NCBI RefSeq assembly: GCF_000828055.2
Contig: NZ_CP010523.2
Coordinates: 2,790,001 to 2,854,000, forward strand
Direction of reading: 5' to 3'
From: Klebsiella variicola
Lineage (GTDB): Bacteria; Pseudomonadota; Gammaproteobacteria; Enterobacterales; Enterobacteriaceae
DNA: 64,000 nt
The position numbers and the translations under genes are program-made. The notes below the pieces were generated by a model, which was not told the origin of the DNA, ran no database searches, and worked only from the letters and a program-made list of their open reading frames with translations. Below, one piece after another: positions 55,162 through 63,605 of the stretch. Position 1 is the stretch's first letter. Each line of letters starts with the position of its first letter.

Positions 55162-55770
55162 ATGATGCCGATCCCAAACCGCGACGCTGTCGCGTTAAGC
55201 GCTCGCACCCTGGGCGCGCTGTTCTCTTATGCGCCGAATAGCGCGCACATTGCGCCGCTGGTCGCCGCCTTCCAGGACGGCAGCTGGCAGCAACAGTGGC
55301 CCTTCCCGGTAACCGCCCCGCTGGCGTCAGCCTTTGCCGCGTCGACGGAAGAGTCATTACCGGAAGCCTGGCAACGCCTGTTTATCGGCCCGTGGGCCCT
55401 GCCGGCGCCGCCATGGGGATCCGTCTGGCTGGATAAAGAGTCAGTGCTGTTTGGCGATTCCACGCTGGCCCTGCGCGAGTGGATGCGCACGAACGGCATC
55501 GCACTGGACGCCGAGCGTAACGAACCGGAAGATCATTTCGGCACCCTGCTGCTGCTGGCGGCATGGCTGTGCGAGACGGAGCAGGATGCGTTGTTTGCCC
55601 AGCTGCTGGCCTGGCACCTGCTGCCGTGGTCCGGGCGCTTCCTGAGCGTCTTTGTCGACCATGCCGCCCACCCCTTCTACCAGGCGCTGGGTCAGCTGGC
55701 GCAGGCAACGCTGGCGCAGTGGCAGGAGAATCTGCCGATCGCCGTGGCGGAAAAAGCGCTCTATCGTTAA
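55162..55770 (+). CDS. dmsD: Tat proofreading chaperone DmsD
   Basis: 202 residues, TorD/DmsD family, binds the Tat signal of YnfE (and DmsA) until cofactor insertion is complete. The conserved stretch is FAASTEESLPEAWQRLFIGP, then ALPAPPWGSVWLDKESVLFG and EPEDHFGTLLLLAAWLCETE, the leader-binding EPxDH motif. AAGGAATAAG precedes ATGATG. Last gene of the operon, before a strong terminator. Confidence 0.93.
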   Translation: MMPIPNRDAVALSARTLGALFSYAPNSAHIAPLVAAFQDGSWQQQWPFPVTAPLASAFAASTEESLPEAWQRLFIGPWALPAPPWGSVWLDKESVLFGDSTLALREWMRTNGIALDAERNEPEDHFGTLLLLAAWLCETEQDALFAQLLAWHLLPWSGRFLSVFVDHAAHPFYQALGQLAQATLAQWQENLPIAVAEKALYR

Positions 55771-55776
55771 CCCTTC

Positions 55777-55807
55777 ACCGCGCCGGTATCCGGCGCGGTT
55801 TTATTTC
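55777..55807 (+). terminator. Terminator of the ynfE-dmsD operon
   Basis: Stem ACCGCGCCGG / CCGGCGCGGT, loop TAT, followed by TTTATTT. A strong rho-independent terminator seven bases after dmsD. Confidence 0.92.
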
Positions 55808-55903
55808 GTCGCTTCCCAGCCCCTCACCCGCACTTATCGCTTTTGCATCTAAGGTTATTCCCTATCACAATAAGGCCATGTTTTCCGAACCTCGCCGTAA
55901 CTG

Positions 55904-57199
55904 ATGCACCGTCTTCATCCCTATCCTGATGTCCAGGTGATGTTTCGCCGCCTGCTGATCGCCACGCTGATTGGCCTTCTCGCCGCCCTGGCGGTGGCGC
56001 TGTTTCGCCATGCGATGGTGGTGCTGGAAACGCTGTTTCTTGGCAATGACAGCGGGAGCCTGGTCAACGCGGCGCAGTCGCTGCCGACGTGGCGGCGGCT
56101 GATTACCCCGGCGCTGGGCGGCCTAGCGGCAGGGACACTTCTCTGGCTGTGGCAGCGACGCAGCATCGCGCGCCCGCATGCCGCCACCGATTATATGGAA
56201 GCCCTGGAGACCGGCGACGGTTGCTTCGATACGCCGGCAAGCCTGGTGAAATCGCTGGCGTCATTGCTGGTCGTGGTCACCGGCAGCGCGATTGGCCGGG
56301 AAGGCGCCATGATCCTGCTGGCCGCGCTGGCGGCGTCGCTGTTCGCCCGCCGCTTCACGCCGCAGACTGAATGGAAGCTGTGGGTCGCCTGCGGCGCCGC
56401 TGCCGGGATGGCCAGCGCCTATCATGCCCCGCTGGCCGGCAGCCTGTTTATTGCTGAAATTCTCTTTGGCACGCTGATGCTGGCCTCGCTCGGGCCGGTC
56501 GTTATCTCGGCGGTGATCGCCCTGCTGTTGACGCAGTTTCTCAACGGCGGCGCCACGCCGCTGTACCACGTCGTCCTGCAGCAGAACCTCAGCGCGCTGC
56601 ACTATGGTTTAATGTTGGCGACTGGCCTGCTGGCCGGGCTGTGCGGCCCGCTGTTTATCTGGCTGATGGACTACAGCCACCGCGGGTTCGTCAAACTGAA
56701 ACTGACGCCGCCGTGGCAGCTGGCGCTGGGGGGGCTGATTGTCGGCGGCTTATCGCTCATCACCCCGGCGGTGTGGGGCAACGGCTACAGCGTGGTGCAA
56801 AGCTATTTGCAGATGCCGCCGTCCGGCGTACTGCTGGCCGGCGTTTTCCTGTGCAAACTGCTGGCGGTGCTGGCCAGCAGCGGCTCCGGCGCGCCGGGCG
56901 GGGTCTTTACCCCCACGCTGTTTGTCGGCCTGGCGATGGGCATGCTGTTTGCCAGCGTCAGCGGGCTATGGCTACCGGGGAATGAAGAGATGGCTATGAT
57001 GATCGGTCTGACCGGCATGGCGGCGTTTCTGGCTGCCACCACCCATGCGCCAATCATGTCGACCCTGATGATTTGTGAGATGACCGGGCAGTATGCGCTG
57101 CTGCCCGGCCTGCTGATCACCTGCGTGGTGGCGTCGGTGCTGTCGCGGACGTTACGCCGGGATTCGATCTATCGCCATCACGTTGCCGAGCATGTCTAA
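55904..57199 (+). CDS. clcB: ClC-type chloride channel/transporter ClcB
   Basis: 431 residues with about 11-18 hydrophobic helices of the ClC fold. Anion-filter motifs: [20 protein letters not shown] (GxxGREG), [16 protein letters not shown] (GxFxP) and the N-terminal-side [20 protein letters not shown]. The proton-glutamate of exchangers is the Glu in GREGA, so antiport is possible; the E. coli relative protects cells during extreme acid resistance. Its last 48 bases overlap the convergent bioD2 gene. Confidence 0.92.
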   Translation: MHRLHPYPDVQVMFRRLLIATLIGLLAALAVALFRHAMVVLETLFLGNDSGSLVNAAQSLPTWRRLITPALGGLAAGTLLWLWQRRSIARPHAATDYMEALETGDGCFDTPASLVKSLASLLVVVTGSAIGREGAMILLAALAASLFARRFTPQTEWKLWVACGAAAGMASAYHAPLAGSLFIAEILFGTLMLASLGPVVISAVIALLLTQFLNGGATPLYHVVLQQNLSALHYGLMLATGLLAGLCGPLFIWLMDYSHRGFVKLKLTPPWQLALGGLIVGGLSLITPAVWGNGYSVVQSYLQMPPSGVLLAGVFLCKLLAVLASSGSGAPGGVFTPTLFVGLAMGMLFASVSGLWLPGNEEMAMMIGLTGMAAFLAATTHAPIMSTLMICEMTGQYALLPGLLITCVVASVLSRTLRRDSIYRHHVAEHV

Positions 57200-57847
57200 G
57201 TCGACGTAGCGGCTCAGCTCACGCTGTTCGGCGCGCGGCAGGTACGGCAGCTCGCCAATCAGCGGCGCCGGCAGCTTCTTACTGAGGACATCGATGATTT
57301 CAGCGTAGTGCGCGAGACCGGGGTTGATGCGGTTGGCCACCCAGCCGATCAGCGGCAGCCCGTCATTGGCGATCGCCTGGGCCGTCAGCAGCGCATGGTT
57401 GATACACCCCTCCTGGATCCCCACCACCATCAGCACCGGGAGCTGCTCCTGTACCACCCATTCGGAGAGCGGTCGCAGGTCGTTCATCAGGCTGCGCCAG
57501 CCGCCGGTGCCTTCAACCACCACGTGATCGACCTGACCGGCCAGTCGCTGCAAACCATCCGACAGCAAACCGTAGTTGATCGGGCAGCTGTGCGCCACGC
57601 TGCTTTCGTCTTCACTTAACGCTATGGGATTGACAGCCTCATACGGCAACGCCAGCGTGGAGACGCTCTGCAGCACCAGCGCGTCTTTGTTACGCAAACC
57701 GTCTGGCGTCTCTTTGCTGCCCTTCGCCACAGGCTTGTACCCGGCCACGCTTTTGCCTCTGGCAGCAAGTGCCTGCAACAGCGCACGGGAAACCACTGTC
57801 TTCCCGACAGAGGTGTCTGTACCTGTAATAAAGAAACGCTTAAACAT
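57152..57847 (-). CDS. bioD2: Dethiobiotin synthetase paralogue BioD2 (YnfK)
   Basis: 231 residues, the ATP-dependent closure of the biotin ureido ring. The P-loop is [20 protein letters not shown] (about 4-23), with catalytic Lys in [11 protein letters not shown] and the nucleotide region [15 protein letters not shown]. In this paralogue type GxGG is GTGGW. The start at 57847 is the first good ATG; 20 codons above are not conserved-looking. Its 3' end lies antisense to the clcB end by 48 bases. Confidence 0.92.
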   Translation of the reverse strand: MFKRFFITGTDTSVGKTVVSRALLQALAARGKSVAGYKPVAKGSKETPDGLRNKDALVLQSVSTLALPYEAVNPIALSEDESSVAHSCPINYGLLSDGLQRLAGQVDHVVVEGTGGWRSLMNDLRPLSEWVVQEQLPVLMVVGIQEGCINHALLTAQAIANDGLPLIGWVANRINPGLAHYAEIIDVLSKKLPAPLIGELPYLPRAEQRELSRYVDLDMLGNVMAIDRIPA

Positions 57848-57974
57848 CACTAACCCCACAGTTTTGTCGATGAAATATACGGGAGAGAAATAATCAACAG
57901 TGGGCAAAGTCTACGTGATGCCGCCAGAGGTCGGCTTGAGATAGCGCAATTTTTGGTGTGACTATGAAAAAATG

Positions 57975-59198
57975 TTAACCCTGTAACAGTCGTATGAGTA
58001 AGGATCCGTTATAGAGCGCATCCTTGACCAGCGCCGCGCCAGCCATCGTGCCACGATTAGAAAACTGGGTGCTTTCAACCGCGATATGCTGGCTGTAGGC
58101 CGGGAGCGATTGTTGCCGAATGCAGCTGGAAATTGCCGGAAAAAGGATATCTGCCGCCAGATTAAACGGCGAGCCAATCAGAATTTTCTGCGGGTTAAAC
58201 AGATTGACCATGATCGCCAGAATCCGCCCGACGTGGTTACCCACGCCGCTGATAATGTCTCTGGCCAGCAGATCGCCCTGCAGCGCGGCCTGGCACAGCC
58301 ACTCCACGCTCAGCGGACGCTGGTGCAGCAGCGAGCTCATCGACTGGGCCATGCGCATCTGCGCCAGCTCCAGCACGCTCTCTACGCTGGCAATGGTTTC
58401 CAGACAGCCATGGTTGCCGCAGTAGCAGCGCTTGCCGTAGGGATCGACCTGAGTATGGCCGATCTCCACCAGGCTGCTGCTGCCAGCATGCAGCAGGCGT
58501 CCGTCGGTGATAACCCCGGCGCCGACGTTATGATCGATGACCACCTGAATGACATCCCGGGCGCCGCGCGAGGCGCCGAACAACGATTCCGCCATAGTCC
58601 AGGCGCTGATGTCATGCTGAATGTAGACCGGCACCCCGGTATGGTTGGCCAGCACATCGCCCAGCGGCACATCTTTGACATCCTCATAAAACGGCATGCG
58701 ATGAATAATGCCATTTTCGGTATCAATAATACCCGGCATCGTCATGGCGATGGAGGTGAGCCGTTCCAGCTTCTTCTGGTGGCGAATAAAGAACCGATCG
58801 ATATGATCAATAATACGGGTCAGAAACGGCGTGCTGTCGGTGAGGGCCAGCTCCAGCTGATCCTCCACCACCAGCTGACTGCTTAAATCACGCAGCGAAA
58901 GGTGGATTTCGCCGCGGCTGATGCGCACCGCAAGATAGTGCCAGGCCTCGGTTTCTACCATCAACCCCACCGCCGGGCGGCCACGGCTGCCGGGCTCCTG
59001 GATCTCCGTCTCCTGCACCAGATGCGCTTCCAGCATCTCGCGGACAATCTTGGTGATGCTGGCGGGAGCCAGTTGCGCAAATCGGGAGAGGTCGATACGC
59101 GATACCGGGCCGAGCTGATCAATCAGGCGATACACGGCGCCCGCATTGGTCTGCTTAATTTGATCGATATGGCCTGGTTGACTATCCGCTACCACCAT
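57975..59198 (-). CDS. mlc: Global sugar-metabolism repressor Mlc
   Basis: 407 residues, ROK family. N-terminal winged helix-turn-helix: NAGAVYRLIDQLGPVSRIDL then FAQLAPASITKIVREMLEAH; the zinc-binding motif is in EIGHTQVDPYGKRCYCGNHG (HxQ..CxCGxxGC). Mlc represses ptsG, ptsHI, manXYZ and malT, and is pulled to the membrane by unphosphorylated EIICB-Glc. An Mlc-like operator lies 8 bases before its own start codon, consistent with self-repression, and a CRP site further upstream. Confidence 0.95.
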   Translation of the reverse strand: MVVADSQPGHIDQIKQTNAGAVYRLIDQLGPVSRIDLSRFAQLAPASITKIVREMLEAHLVQETEIQEPGSRGRPAVGLMVETEAWHYLAVRISRGEIHLSLRDLSSQLVVEDQLELALTDSTPFLTRIIDHIDRFFIRHQKKLERLTSIAMTMPGIIDTENGIIHRMPFYEDVKDVPLGDVLANHTGVPVYIQHDISAWTMAESLFGASRGARDVIQVVIDHNVGAGVITDGRLLHAGSSSLVEIGHTQVDPYGKRCYCGNHGCLETIASVESVLELAQMRMAQSMSSLLHQRPLSVEWLCQAALQGDLLARDIISGVGNHVGRILAIMVNLFNPQKILIGSPFNLAADILFPAISSCIRQQSLPAYSQHIAVESTQFSNRGTMAGAALVKDALYNGSLLIRLLQG

Positions 59199-59206
59199 TG
59201 ACTCCC

Positions 59207-59230
59207 TTTATTTTCGCGCTTCGAAATAAA
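59207..59230. promoter_or_regulatory. Mlc/NagC-type operator at the mlc promoter
   Basis: TTTATTTTCG and CGAAATAAA face each other across GCTT at 59207-59230. The A/T-rich arms with inner CG resemble the NagC/Mlc consensus (TTATTT...AAATAA). It lies 8-31 bases before the mlc start, so self-repression is expected. Confidence 0.6.
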
Positions 59231-59284
59231 CTTTCGGCTATGGTGAAGCACTTCGATGGTGAACGTCAAATTTTTACTTAGCCT

Positions 59285-59300
59285 TGTGATTTACCGCACA
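59285..59300. promoter_or_regulatory. CRP site upstream of mlc
   Basis: TGTGA-TTTACC-GCACA matches TGTGA-N6-TCACA at 9 of 10 positions, about 94 bases upstream of the mlc start. The E. coli mlc promoter is CRP-controlled as well. Confidence 0.6.
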
Positions 59301-59319
59301 TTTCCAGCCTCTTTTCGCC

Positions 59320-60222
59320 TCAATTGTGCTCGGTTCTCCAGGCCAGCAGCGACTCGCGAAAGCGTTTTGCCAGCGCTCCCTGTTCATGATGTTTCGACCA
59401 CACCAGCCACATCTCCGACACCGCATCCTGTTCGTCGATCGGCAGCCAGCGCATTTCACTGAGCTGTACGCGCTGAAAGGAGGCCGGCAGGATAGACACC
59501 CCCAGTCCGGCGGCCACCAGACCAATAATGGTCATCGCCTCCCCCACCTCCTGGGCAATCACCGGCGTATGACCGTAACGACGCAGCAAGCCGAGGATAT
59601 CGTCATACAGGCCGGTACCCACGTGCGGGTCGAAAAAGACGAAGGGTTCGCGCGCCAGCGCCGCCAGGCTGACCGAGGGCTGGCGGGCCAGCGGATGGTC
59701 GGCCGGGACCATCGCCAGCAACGGCTCGCGCAGCACCCGCTCCCACGCCAGGGTGTCCGGCAGTTGGGTATTGCGCAGGAGCCCCAGATCGAGAGCCCCC
59801 TCGCTCAGTGGCACAATCTGTTCGCGAGTGTTGGTCTCGCGGGTCAAAATATGCACATCCGGGTAGCGCTGACGAAACATCGACAACGTATCGGATACCG
59901 CCTTGATAAAGGGGGCCGAGGAGGTAAAGCCGATACGCAGTTCGCCGGTTTCACCGTGATGCAGACGCGCAGCGCGGGCGGCCGCGTCATCCACCTGGGC
60001 AAGAATTTGTCGGCTATCGGCGAGAAACTGCTTTCCGGCCGCCGTCAGACTGACGCTGCGATTGGTGCGCGCGAACAGGCGGGCGCCGGTCTGCTGCTCG
60101 AGGATCTGAATTTGCTGGCTTAACGGCGGTTGAGAAATATTCAGTCGCGCTGCGGCCCGGCCAAAATGTAATTCCTCCGCGACGGCGACAAAATAGCGCA
60201 GATGACGCAACTCGATATTCAT
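59320..60222 (-). CDS. ynfL: LysR-family regulator YnfL
   Basis: 300 residues. Helix-turn-helix: FVAVAEELHFGRAAARLNIS then PPLSQQIQILEQQTGARLFA; effector domain LRIGFTSSAPFIKAVSDTLS through VAAGLGVSILPASFQ. It resembles the BenM/CatM group in its tail. It is divergent from ynfM across 130 AT-rich bases, so it probably controls that transporter. Confidence 0.9.
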   Translation of the reverse strand: MNIELRHLRYFVAVAEELHFGRAAARLNISQPPLSQQIQILEQQTGARLFARTNRSVSLTAAGKQFLADSRQILAQVDDAAARAARLHHGETGELRIGFTSSAPFIKAVSDTLSMFRQRYPDVHILTRETNTREQIVPLSEGALDLGLLRNTQLPDTLAWERVLREPLLAMVPADHPLARQPSVSLAALAREPFVFFDPHVGTGLYDDILGLLRRYGHTPVIAQEVGEAMTIIGLVAAGLGVSILPASFQRVQLSEMRWLPIDEQDAVSEMWLVWSKHHEQGALAKRFRESLLAWRTEHN

Positions 60223-60352
60223 ATTTAAAACGTCTTATTTGAGATTATTAATATATTAGACAGAATATTTACATTTTCATACCCTAAAAATGTGAGCTGA
60301 ATGGTCACAACATTCTGTTGGTAAGCAGCAACTTCTACGCAAGGAATTCTCT

Positions 60353-61603
60353 GTGAGTCGTACAACAACCGTTGACACCGTGCCGGCGGGCGAGGTCAGC
60401 GTCGCTGGTGCATCCCGCCCGGATCAGTTTATTAAGCGCGGCACCCCGCAATTTATGCGCGTCACCCTCGCGCTGTTCTCCGCCGGTTTGGCCACTTTTG
60501 CTCTGCTCTACTGCGTGCAACCGATCCTGCCGGTGCTGTCGAACGAGTTCGGCGTCTCCCCGGCCAGCAGCAGTATTTCACTCTCCATTTCCACGGCGAT
60601 GCTTGCGGTGGGCCTGTTGTTTACCGGCCCGCTATCCGACGCCATCGGGCGCAAGCCGGTGATGGTCACCGCCCTGCTGCTGGCCGCCTGCTGCTCGCTG
60701 CTGTCGACCATGATGACCAGCTGGCACGGCATCCTCATTATGCGTGCCCTGATCGGCCTGTCGCTGAGCGGCGTGGCGGCGGTCGGCATGACCTACCTGA
60801 GTGAGGAGATCCACCCCAGTTTCGTCGCCTTTTCGATGGGGTTATATATCAGCGGCAACTCCATCGGCGGCATGAGCGGCCGCTTGCTGACCGGGGTCTT
60901 TACCGATTTCTTCGGCTGGCGCGTGGCGCTGGCGGTGATCAGTGGCTTCGCGCTGGCCGCGGCCATCATGTTCTGGCGCATTCTGCCCGAGTCGCGCCAT
61001 TTCCGCTCGACCTCGCTGCGACCGAAAAACTTGCTGATCAACTTTCGTCTGCACTGGCGCGACCGCGGTCTGCCGCTGCTGTTCGTCGAAGGTTTTCTGC
61101 TGATGGGCGCTTTTGTCACCCTGTTTAACTATATTGGCTACCGGCTGATGATGTCGCCATGGTCGCTAAGCCAGGCGGTGGTAGGCCTGCTGTCGGTAGC
61201 TTATCTCACCGGGACCTGGAGTTCACCGAAGGCAGGGGCCATGACCGTACGCTTTGGCCGCGGACCGGTGATGCTCGGCTTTACTGCTGTCATGCTCTGC
61301 GGCCTGCTGCTGACGCTCTTTTCTTCCCTGTGGCTTATTTTCATCGGTATGCTGCTGTTTTCCGCTGGCTTCTTCGCCGCGCATTCCGTCGCCAGCAGCT
61401 GGATTGGCCCACGCGCCCGCCGCGCCCGCGGTCAGGCGTCATCGCTGTATCTGTTCAGCTATTATTTGGGTTCAAGTCTTGCCGGGACGTTAGGCGGGGT
61501 ATTCTGGCATCACTACGGCTGGAACGGCGTCGGTGGGTTTATCGCGCTGCTGCTCCTTGCCGCGCTGTTGACCGGCACCTGCTTACATCAACGACTGAAA
61601 TAG
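60353..61603 (+). CDS. ynfM: MFS transporter YnfM
   Basis: 416 residues, 12 membrane helices, MFS drug/acid efflux type. The N-terminus MSRTTTVDTVPAG comes from a GTG start at 60353 and matches the E. coli protein (also starting MSRTTTVD); AAGGAA lies upstream. The MFS motif A is GPLSDAIGRKPVMV, and GLYISGNSIGGMSGRLL is the antiporter-type motif C. In E. coli YnfM is a proposed exporter; the substrate here is not known. Confidence 0.92.
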   Translation: MSRTTTVDTVPAGEVSVAGASRPDQFIKRGTPQFMRVTLALFSAGLATFALLYCVQPILPVLSNEFGVSPASSSISLSISTAMLAVGLLFTGPLSDAIGRKPVMVTALLLAACCSLLSTMMTSWHGILIMRALIGLSLSGVAAVGMTYLSEEIHPSFVAFSMGLYISGNSIGGMSGRLLTGVFTDFFGWRVALAVISGFALAAAIMFWRILPESRHFRSTSLRPKNLLINFRLHWRDRGLPLLFVEGFLLMGAFVTLFNYIGYRLMMSPWSLSQAVVGLLSVAYLTGTWSSPKAGAMTVRFGRGPVMLGFTAVMLCGLLLTLFSSLWLIFIGMLLFSAGFFAAHSVASSWIGPRARRARGQASSLYLFSYYLGSSLAGTLGGVFWHHYGWNGVGGFIALLLLAALLTGTCLHQRLK

Positions 61604-61612
61604 TCGCGTGTG

Positions 61613-61634
61613 ACGTGGCCTGCGGGCCACGTTT
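61613..61634 (+). terminator. Terminator of ynfM
   Basis: Stem ACGTGGCC / GGCCACGT, loop TGCG, then TTTC. It also lies just past the stop of the minus-strand small frame at 61634, so it may serve both. Confidence 0.7.
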
Positions 61635-61726
61635 CACCACATGCCCATAATGGAAGACAAGCCCATCAACTCTCTGACGGCATCAACGGACAGCAGTGCA
61701 ATAAACAGCCAGGTGAACGGATTCAT
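61634..61726 (-). CDS. Candidate 30-residue membrane peptide after a C9 run
   Basis: An ATG directly downstream (minus strand) of nine consecutive G, which would act as its ribosome-binding region. The peptide is hydrophobic at the start (MNPFTWLFIALLSVDA) with a short polar part and LMGLSSIMGMW at the end, fitting a single-span small membrane protein. Two CRP-like sites lie 25 and 68 bases upstream. It is either a real small protein or a chance frame. Confidence 0.4.
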   Translation of the reverse strand: MNPFTWLFIALLSVDAVRELMGLSSIMGMW

Positions 61727-61750
61727 AACCCCCCCCCGAACCTCCAGACC

Positions 61751-61766
61751 TGTGTAATCGATCACA
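61751..61766. promoter_or_regulatory. CRP site 1 in the ynfM-carboxypeptidase gap
   Basis: TGTGT-AATCGA-TCACA matches the CRP consensus at 9 of 10 positions. It lies 177 bases upstream of the carboxypeptidase gene and 25 from the small minus-strand frame. Confidence 0.6.
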
Positions 61767-61793
61767 GTTTAGTACCGATATGTTACCGTTTTC

Positions 61794-61809
61794 TGTCACA
61801 CCGATCACA
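61794..61809. promoter_or_regulatory. CRP site 2 in the ynfM-carboxypeptidase gap
   Basis: TGTCA-CACCGA-TCACA matches at 9 of 10 positions. Its centre lies about 141 bases before the carboxypeptidase start codon, so activation of that gene is possible if the leader is about 80-100 bases long. Confidence 0.55.
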
Positions 61810-61942
61810 GAGGTGAGCTTATTCTCCCGCCATGTGTCTTTCCCTTCCCCTGTGCGCAACGCTCGACCCGCCGGGCGTATCAGGATAGTGTAGATGGATA
61901 CCGATAACCTGTTCATTCACCTGTCACGGACCGAACGCCACT

Positions 61943-63430
61943 ATGACTGAAAATACGCCTTATCAGCAGCTTACTCGTACCTTTCAGCGCCTGTCGCGCT
62001 TTTCGCATCTCTCCGCCATCGCTGGCTGGGATATGTTTGCGATGATGCCCCCAGGTGGCAGCGCCGCCCGGAGCGAAGCGCTGGCGGAGCTCGGCGTGCT
62101 GCAGCATCAGATCCTGACCGATAAAAAAGTGGGCCAATGGCTGCAGGAGGCCCGCCAGCAGGACCTCAACGACGTCGAGCAGGCCAATCTGCGGGAGATG
62201 CAGCGTCAGTACGATCAGGCCGCGCTGTTACCGGAGAGCCTGGTGGAGGCAAAATCCCTTGCTGGCAGCCGCTGTGAGCATGCCTGGCGCAGCCAGCGTC
62301 CCGCTAACGACTGGGCTGGCTTTGCCGACAATCTTCGCGAGGTGGTCAAGCTGAGCCGTCAGGAAGCGCAGATCCGCGCCGATGCCAGAGGCGGCTCACG
62401 CTACGACGCGCTGCTCGATATTTTCGAACCAGATATGACCAGCGCCCGGCTGGATAGCCTGTTTGCCGACCTCAAGTCCTGGCTGCCTTCCCTGCTGCGG
62501 CAAGCGGTCGCTAAGCAAGCGACGCAGACATTACTCGCCCCGCAGGGGCCTTTCCCGATTGCCGCTCAGCGCGAGCTGGGCCTGCAGGCCATGCGCATCC
62601 TCGGCTTTGACTTCGACGGCGGGCGCCTCGACATCAGCGCTCACCCGTTCTGCGGCGGCGTCCCCCAGGATGTGCGCATCACCACCCGCTACAACGAAAA
62701 CGACCTGCTCAGCGCCCTGTTCGGCGTGATCCACGAAACCGGCCACGCCCGCTATGAACAGAATCTGCCTCGCCCGTGGGTCGACCAGCCGGTAGGACTC
62801 GCTCGCTCCACCGCTATCCACGAGTCGCAGAGCCTGTTTTTTGAAATGCAGCTGGGACGTAGCGAGCCTTTCCTCAACCGCCTGTTACCGGCGGTGCGTG
62901 AGCGTTTTGGCGATCAACCAGCCTTTAGCAGCGACAACTTTGTCGCCTGGAATCAGCGGGTGAAACCGGGCTTTATTCGCGTCGATGCCGATGAGGTCAG
63001 CTACCCGGCGCATGTGATCCTGCGTTATGAAATTGAACGCGCGCTGATTGACGGCGAGATTGAAGTAGATGATATCCCGGCGCTGTGGGACGAGAAGATG
63101 CAGCACTGGCTGGGGCTGTCGACCACCGGCAACTACCGGGACGGCTGCATGCAGGATATTCACTGGACCGACGGCGGATTCGGCTATTTCCCTTCCTATA
63201 CGCTGGGTGCGATGTATGCCGCCCAGCTGATGGCCGCCGCCCGGCGCGCGCTGCCGACGTTAGACCGCGATATTGCGGAGGGCGATTTCAGCGCCCTGTT
63301 CGACTGGCTGCGGCAGAATATCTGGCAGCATGGCAGCCGCTTCTCCACCTCGCAGCTGATCCAGCAGGCCACCGGCGAGGATCTCAACAGCCGCTACTTC
63401 CGCGAACACCTTACCGCCCGCTATCTGTGA
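61943..63430 (+). CDS. M32-family metallocarboxypeptidase
   Basis: A 495-residue carboxypeptidase Taq-type enzyme that removes C-terminal residues using a divalent metal. Zinc site HEXXH in [20 protein letters not shown], third ligand Glu in [17 protein letters not shown], and the family motifs [12 protein letters not shown] and [19 protein letters not shown]. No signal peptide, so cytoplasmic. This gene has no counterpart in the E. coli K-12 ynfM-asr interval, to my knowledge. Confidence 0.92.
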   Translation: MTENTPYQQLTRTFQRLSRFSHLSAIAGWDMFAMMPPGGSAARSEALAELGVLQHQILTDKKVGQWLQEARQQDLNDVEQANLREMQRQYDQAALLPESLVEAKSLAGSRCEHAWRSQRPANDWAGFADNLREVVKLSRQEAQIRADARGGSRYDALLDIFEPDMTSARLDSLFADLKSWLPSLLRQAVAKQATQTLLAPQGPFPIAAQRELGLQAMRILGFDFDGGRLDISAHPFCGGVPQDVRITTRYNENDLLSALFGVIHETGHARYEQNLPRPWVDQPVGLARSTAIHESQSLFFEMQLGRSEPFLNRLLPAVRERFGDQPAFSSDNFVAWNQRVKPGFIRVDADEVSYPAHVILRYEIERALIDGEIEVDDIPALWDEKMQHWLGLSTTGNYRDGCMQDIHWTDGGFGYFPSYTLGAMYAAQLMAAARRALPTLDRDIAEGDFSALFDWLRQNIWQHGSRFSTSQLIQQATGEDLNSRYFREHLTARYL

Positions 63431-63434
63431 TCGT

Positions 63435-63457
63435 ACGCGCCGGGCTACCCGGCGCGT
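63435..63457 (+). terminator. Terminator of the carboxypeptidase gene
   Basis: Stem ACGCGCCGGG / CCCGGCGCGT, loop CTA, 4 bases after the stop, followed by CCTTCC. Strong stem, poor T-tract. Confidence 0.7.
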
Positions 63458-63486
63458 CCTTCCACTCCCCACGGCCAGGCGTGTTG

Positions 63487-63500
63487 TACATTCGGTTACA
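63487..63500 (+). promoter_or_regulatory. RstA box of the asr promoter
   Basis: TACATTCGGTTACA matches the RstA consensus TACATNTNGTTACA at all but one defined base. A -10-like TATAGT follows at 63543-63548. In E. coli asr is switched on by RstBA at low pH; this box suggests the same here. Confidence 0.8.
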
Positions 63501-63605
63501 CGCCGATACCAAACACTCACGGAAAGCTCGAAAAGACAAGCATATAGTGATTTCACCGGCCCCGCAGTGGGGTTGAAATTAAGAAAACTTTTCGAGGATA
63601 TCAGA

